Positions 6,742 to 7,958 of a stretch of 7,958 nt of DNA are shown piece by piece. The notes under the pieces are model-generated. The model was not told where the DNA came from, did not search any database, and saw nothing but the letters and a program-made list of their open reading frames with translations. Location of the stretch: the NCBI GenBank assembly GCA_030603375.1, contig JAUVXY010000065.1:1-7958 (forward strand), written 5' to 3'. Numbering within the stretch: position 1 is the stretch's first letter; each line of letters begins with the position of its first letter. The stretch is from Actinomycetes bacterium. GTDB taxonomy: Bacteria > Actinomycetota > Humimicrobiia > Humimicrobiales > Humimicrobiaceae. Both the position numbers and the translations under genes were made by a program.

Positions 6742-7113
6742 ATGACAAAAAATAAAAATATTTTGATTGTAGATGATTCGGCAACAATAAGAAAGTTTGT
6801 AAGTTTTACTTTGAGGTTTAAGGGATATGATGTAATAACAGCCAGTGATGGGGTCGAGGGATGGGATAAATTGCAAAAGGAAGATTTTGCTATGGCAATT
6901 ATAGATATTCTGATGCCCAAAATGGATGGTTTTGAGCTTCTGACAAAGATTAAGGGGGATGCCAAATTAAAAAATATGCCCAGTGTTATCCTGACAACAG
7001 AAGGCGATAAAGAAAGTATTGAGAAAGGGATAAAACTGGGGGCAGATTCTTTTATTGTAAAACCATTTCAGCCGCCGCAGCTTTTGGCCAAGGTAAAGGA
7101 ATATGTGAAGTAA
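6742..7113 (+). CDS. CheY-like single-domain response regulator (second copy)
   Basis: This is a 123-residue receiver domain without an output domain. The acidic pair is Asp11-Asp12, the phosphoacceptor Asp55 (IIDILMPKMDG), the switch residue Thr85 (ILTTEGD) and the conserved Lys107 (IVKPFQPPQL). All phosphorylation residues are present. It begins ILIVDDSATIRKFV and resembles the wider PilG/CheY-like group of single receivers more than the first CheY, whose start is VVDDSLFMR. The ATG is preceded by two purine-rich matches (GAAGGG at 6726-6731 and GGG at 6735-6737). It follows the stand-alone Hpt gene by 63 bases, so the natural reading is that this regulator is that Hpt's partner, or a phosphate sink for CheA. 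Which is true cannot be told from sequence. Confidence 0.9.
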   Translation: MTKNKNILIVDDSATIRKFVSFTLRFKGYDVITASDGVEGWDKLQKEDFAMAIIDILMPKMDGFELLTKIKGDAKLKNMPSVILTTEGDKESIEKGIKLGADSFIVKPFQPPQLLAKVKEYVK

Positions 7114-7248
7114 GGAAAGGCTGCTCAAAAAATAGAAGAAGCAAATGAGTGAGTAAACTTAATTCTATGTAGTTAGAGTTAGTTACGAAATATTATAAAA
7201 AAAGAAGATTAAATATATAAAGACATAATATGTTTTTGCGGGCCAAAT
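7114..7248 (+). other. AT-rich intergenic region, possible promoter area
   Basis: This 135-base gap is the longest in the window. It is strongly AT-rich, with TATTAT at 7191-7196 and TATATA around 7214-7219 as possible -10-like elements, but no convincing -35 partner. No GC-rich hairpin followed by a T-run was seen, so no intrinsic terminator is called after the second CheY. The change in base composition suggests a new transcription unit may begin here. Confidence 0.3.
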
Positions 7249-7958
7249 ATGAGTAATAAAATAGTAGCTAAATTAGAACAAACTGAAAGGCAATTAGAAA
7301 AGGCACTTAAACTGTTTGCAATCAGCAGCGAACTCCATCGCACCCTTAACATAGATGAGGTTTATAATATAATTTTAGATACCATAAAACAGATAATTGG
7401 AGGCAAAGATTGTGCTATTTTTGTTAAGAATGTTGAAAACAATAAATTAGAGCTTGCTGCTTTTACTGGTAAAAAATCCAAAGAAAGCCCTATTGTTTCT
7501 TATCCTTTAAAGTTAGAAAGTGAAAATATAGGTGAGATACGTATAGATAATCTCTTGCCGCAGAAGGAGGCGCTAACAGAAGAAGATAAGGAGCTTTTAG
7601 TACTGTTAGCCGAACAAGCAGCAACAGCAATTACAGGAGCCAGACTTTATACAAATTATAGCAAGGATATTGCCACTTTAGGTAAAGAAATAGATAAAAC
7701 TCTCAAGGCTAAAAAACCACTTTCAGATAGGAAATTAACTCCAGAAATTATTAAAATTTTTAATTCTAATTATTTACAGTTAATTAAAAAATATCTTAAA
7801 TCCAGCGAATTAGAAAGGGAAGATATAAAAGTTTTTGACTTTTGTAATAATTTAATAAAATATGACATATCTCCCAAAGAAATTATTAAAATACATCTGG
7901 AAGCTGTATCTGTAATTGATGGCACCAGTATATATCCATTAGAAAACAGAAGGATAAT
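7249..7958 (+). CDS. GAF-domain signalling protein with RsbU-N-like region, 3' end outside window
   Basis: An open frame from ATG 7249 runs off the window end, giving 236 visible residues. An in-frame TAA at 7210 with no alternative start in between fixes the ATG, although no good Shine-Dalgarno site precedes it. Residues 1-21 look like a short coiled coil (KLEQTERQLEKAL). A GAF domain covers about 22-134, with the usual opening pattern (LFAISSELHRTLNIDEVYN), a central CAIFV strand and the closing helix ELLVLLAEQAATAITGARLY. Residues about 163-222 form a helical region with a YLQLIKKYL segment and ISPKEIIKIHLEAV. These resemble the N-terminal binding domain of RsbU (KaiA/RbsU fold), which in related proteins precedes a PP2C phosphatase or PAS/histidine-kinase part. 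No membrane segment is visible. Codons are more AT-rich than in the che genes. The GAF call is good; the second domain is tentative. Confidence 0.75.
   Translation, partial: MSNKIVAKLEQTERQLEKALKLFAISSELHRTLNIDEVYNIILDTIKQIIGGKDCAIFVKNVENNKLELAAFTGKKSKESPIVSYPLKLESENIGEIRIDNLLPQKEALTEEDKELLVLLAEQAATAITGARLYTNYSKDIATLGKEIDKTLKAKKPLSDRKLTPEIIKIFNSNYLQLIKKYLKSSELEREDIKVFDFCNNLIKYDISPKEIIKIHLEAVSVIDGTSIYPLENRRI

Noticed and set aside
6696..6755. Possible 19-residue peptide gene before the second cheY
   Set aside because: No Shine-Dalgarno site, overlaps the receiver gene, and has no recognisable content; kept only as part of the mini-ORF observation.
453..6965. Many open frames of 60-140 codons on the minus strand
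   Set aside because: All lie opposite well-supported che genes, show no family motifs, and have the Ser/Ile/Leu-rich composition expected from antisense reading of AT-rich coding DNA.
7114..7200. Possible terminator after the second cheY
   Set aside because: The repeated GTTAG pieces near 7169-7187 are direct, not inverted, repeats; no stable hairpin with a T-run was found.
1..7958. CRISPR arrays, tRNA or rRNA genes, insertion sequences, attachment sites
   Set aside because: No spaced repeats, cloverleaf sequences, transposase motifs or terminal inverted repeats were seen; coding density is nearly complete.

Overview
The window is a single-direction (+ strand) chemotaxis-type signalling cluster. 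Its order is chemoreceptor (3' part only), cheW, cheY, cheB, cheA, cheC, cheD, a stand-alone Hpt-domain gene, a second cheY-like gene, and the 5' part of a gene for a GAF-domain protein. Genes are tightly packed, with gaps of 0 to 76 bases, an ATGA overlap at cheW/cheY and direct abutment of cheB and cheA. This suggests one operon up to the second response regulator. A 135-base AT-rich gap then separates the GAF-protein gene, which may be a separate unit. No RNA genes, insertion sequences, CRISPR arrays or convincing terminators were seen.

The organism is most likely a moderately AT-rich bacterium using purine-rich Shine-Dalgarno sites and ATG, GTG and TTG starts. Having CheC and CheD beside CheB, and a receptor of about 44 helical heptads, is typical of Bacillota, Thermotogota, several deep-branching or candidate phyla and some archaea, and unlike enteric bacteria. 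The phylum cannot be fixed from this window.

The receptor carries Nik1-like repeated HAMP units and three consecutive methylation-consensus heptads in its C-terminal arm. CheW couples it to CheA, which phosphorylates CheY and CheB. CheB (methylesterase/deamidase), CheD (deamidase) and CheC (CheY-P phosphatase, partner of CheD) form the adaptation arm. CheR, the methyltransferase that CheB opposes, is not in the window. The stand-alone Hpt protein and second CheY suggest an additional phosphotransfer branch. The partial last gene has a GAF domain followed by a region resembling the RsbU N-terminal (KaiA/RbsU) fold, hinting at a stress-type phosphatase or a kinase.

The system is recognisable rather than wholly new. 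The departures from textbook composition are: CheA without a P2 domain, CheC with only one intact active site, CheD lacking the triad threonine, CheW with a long charged tail, an orphan Hpt, and a G8 tract whose loss of one base would fuse the receptor to CheW.
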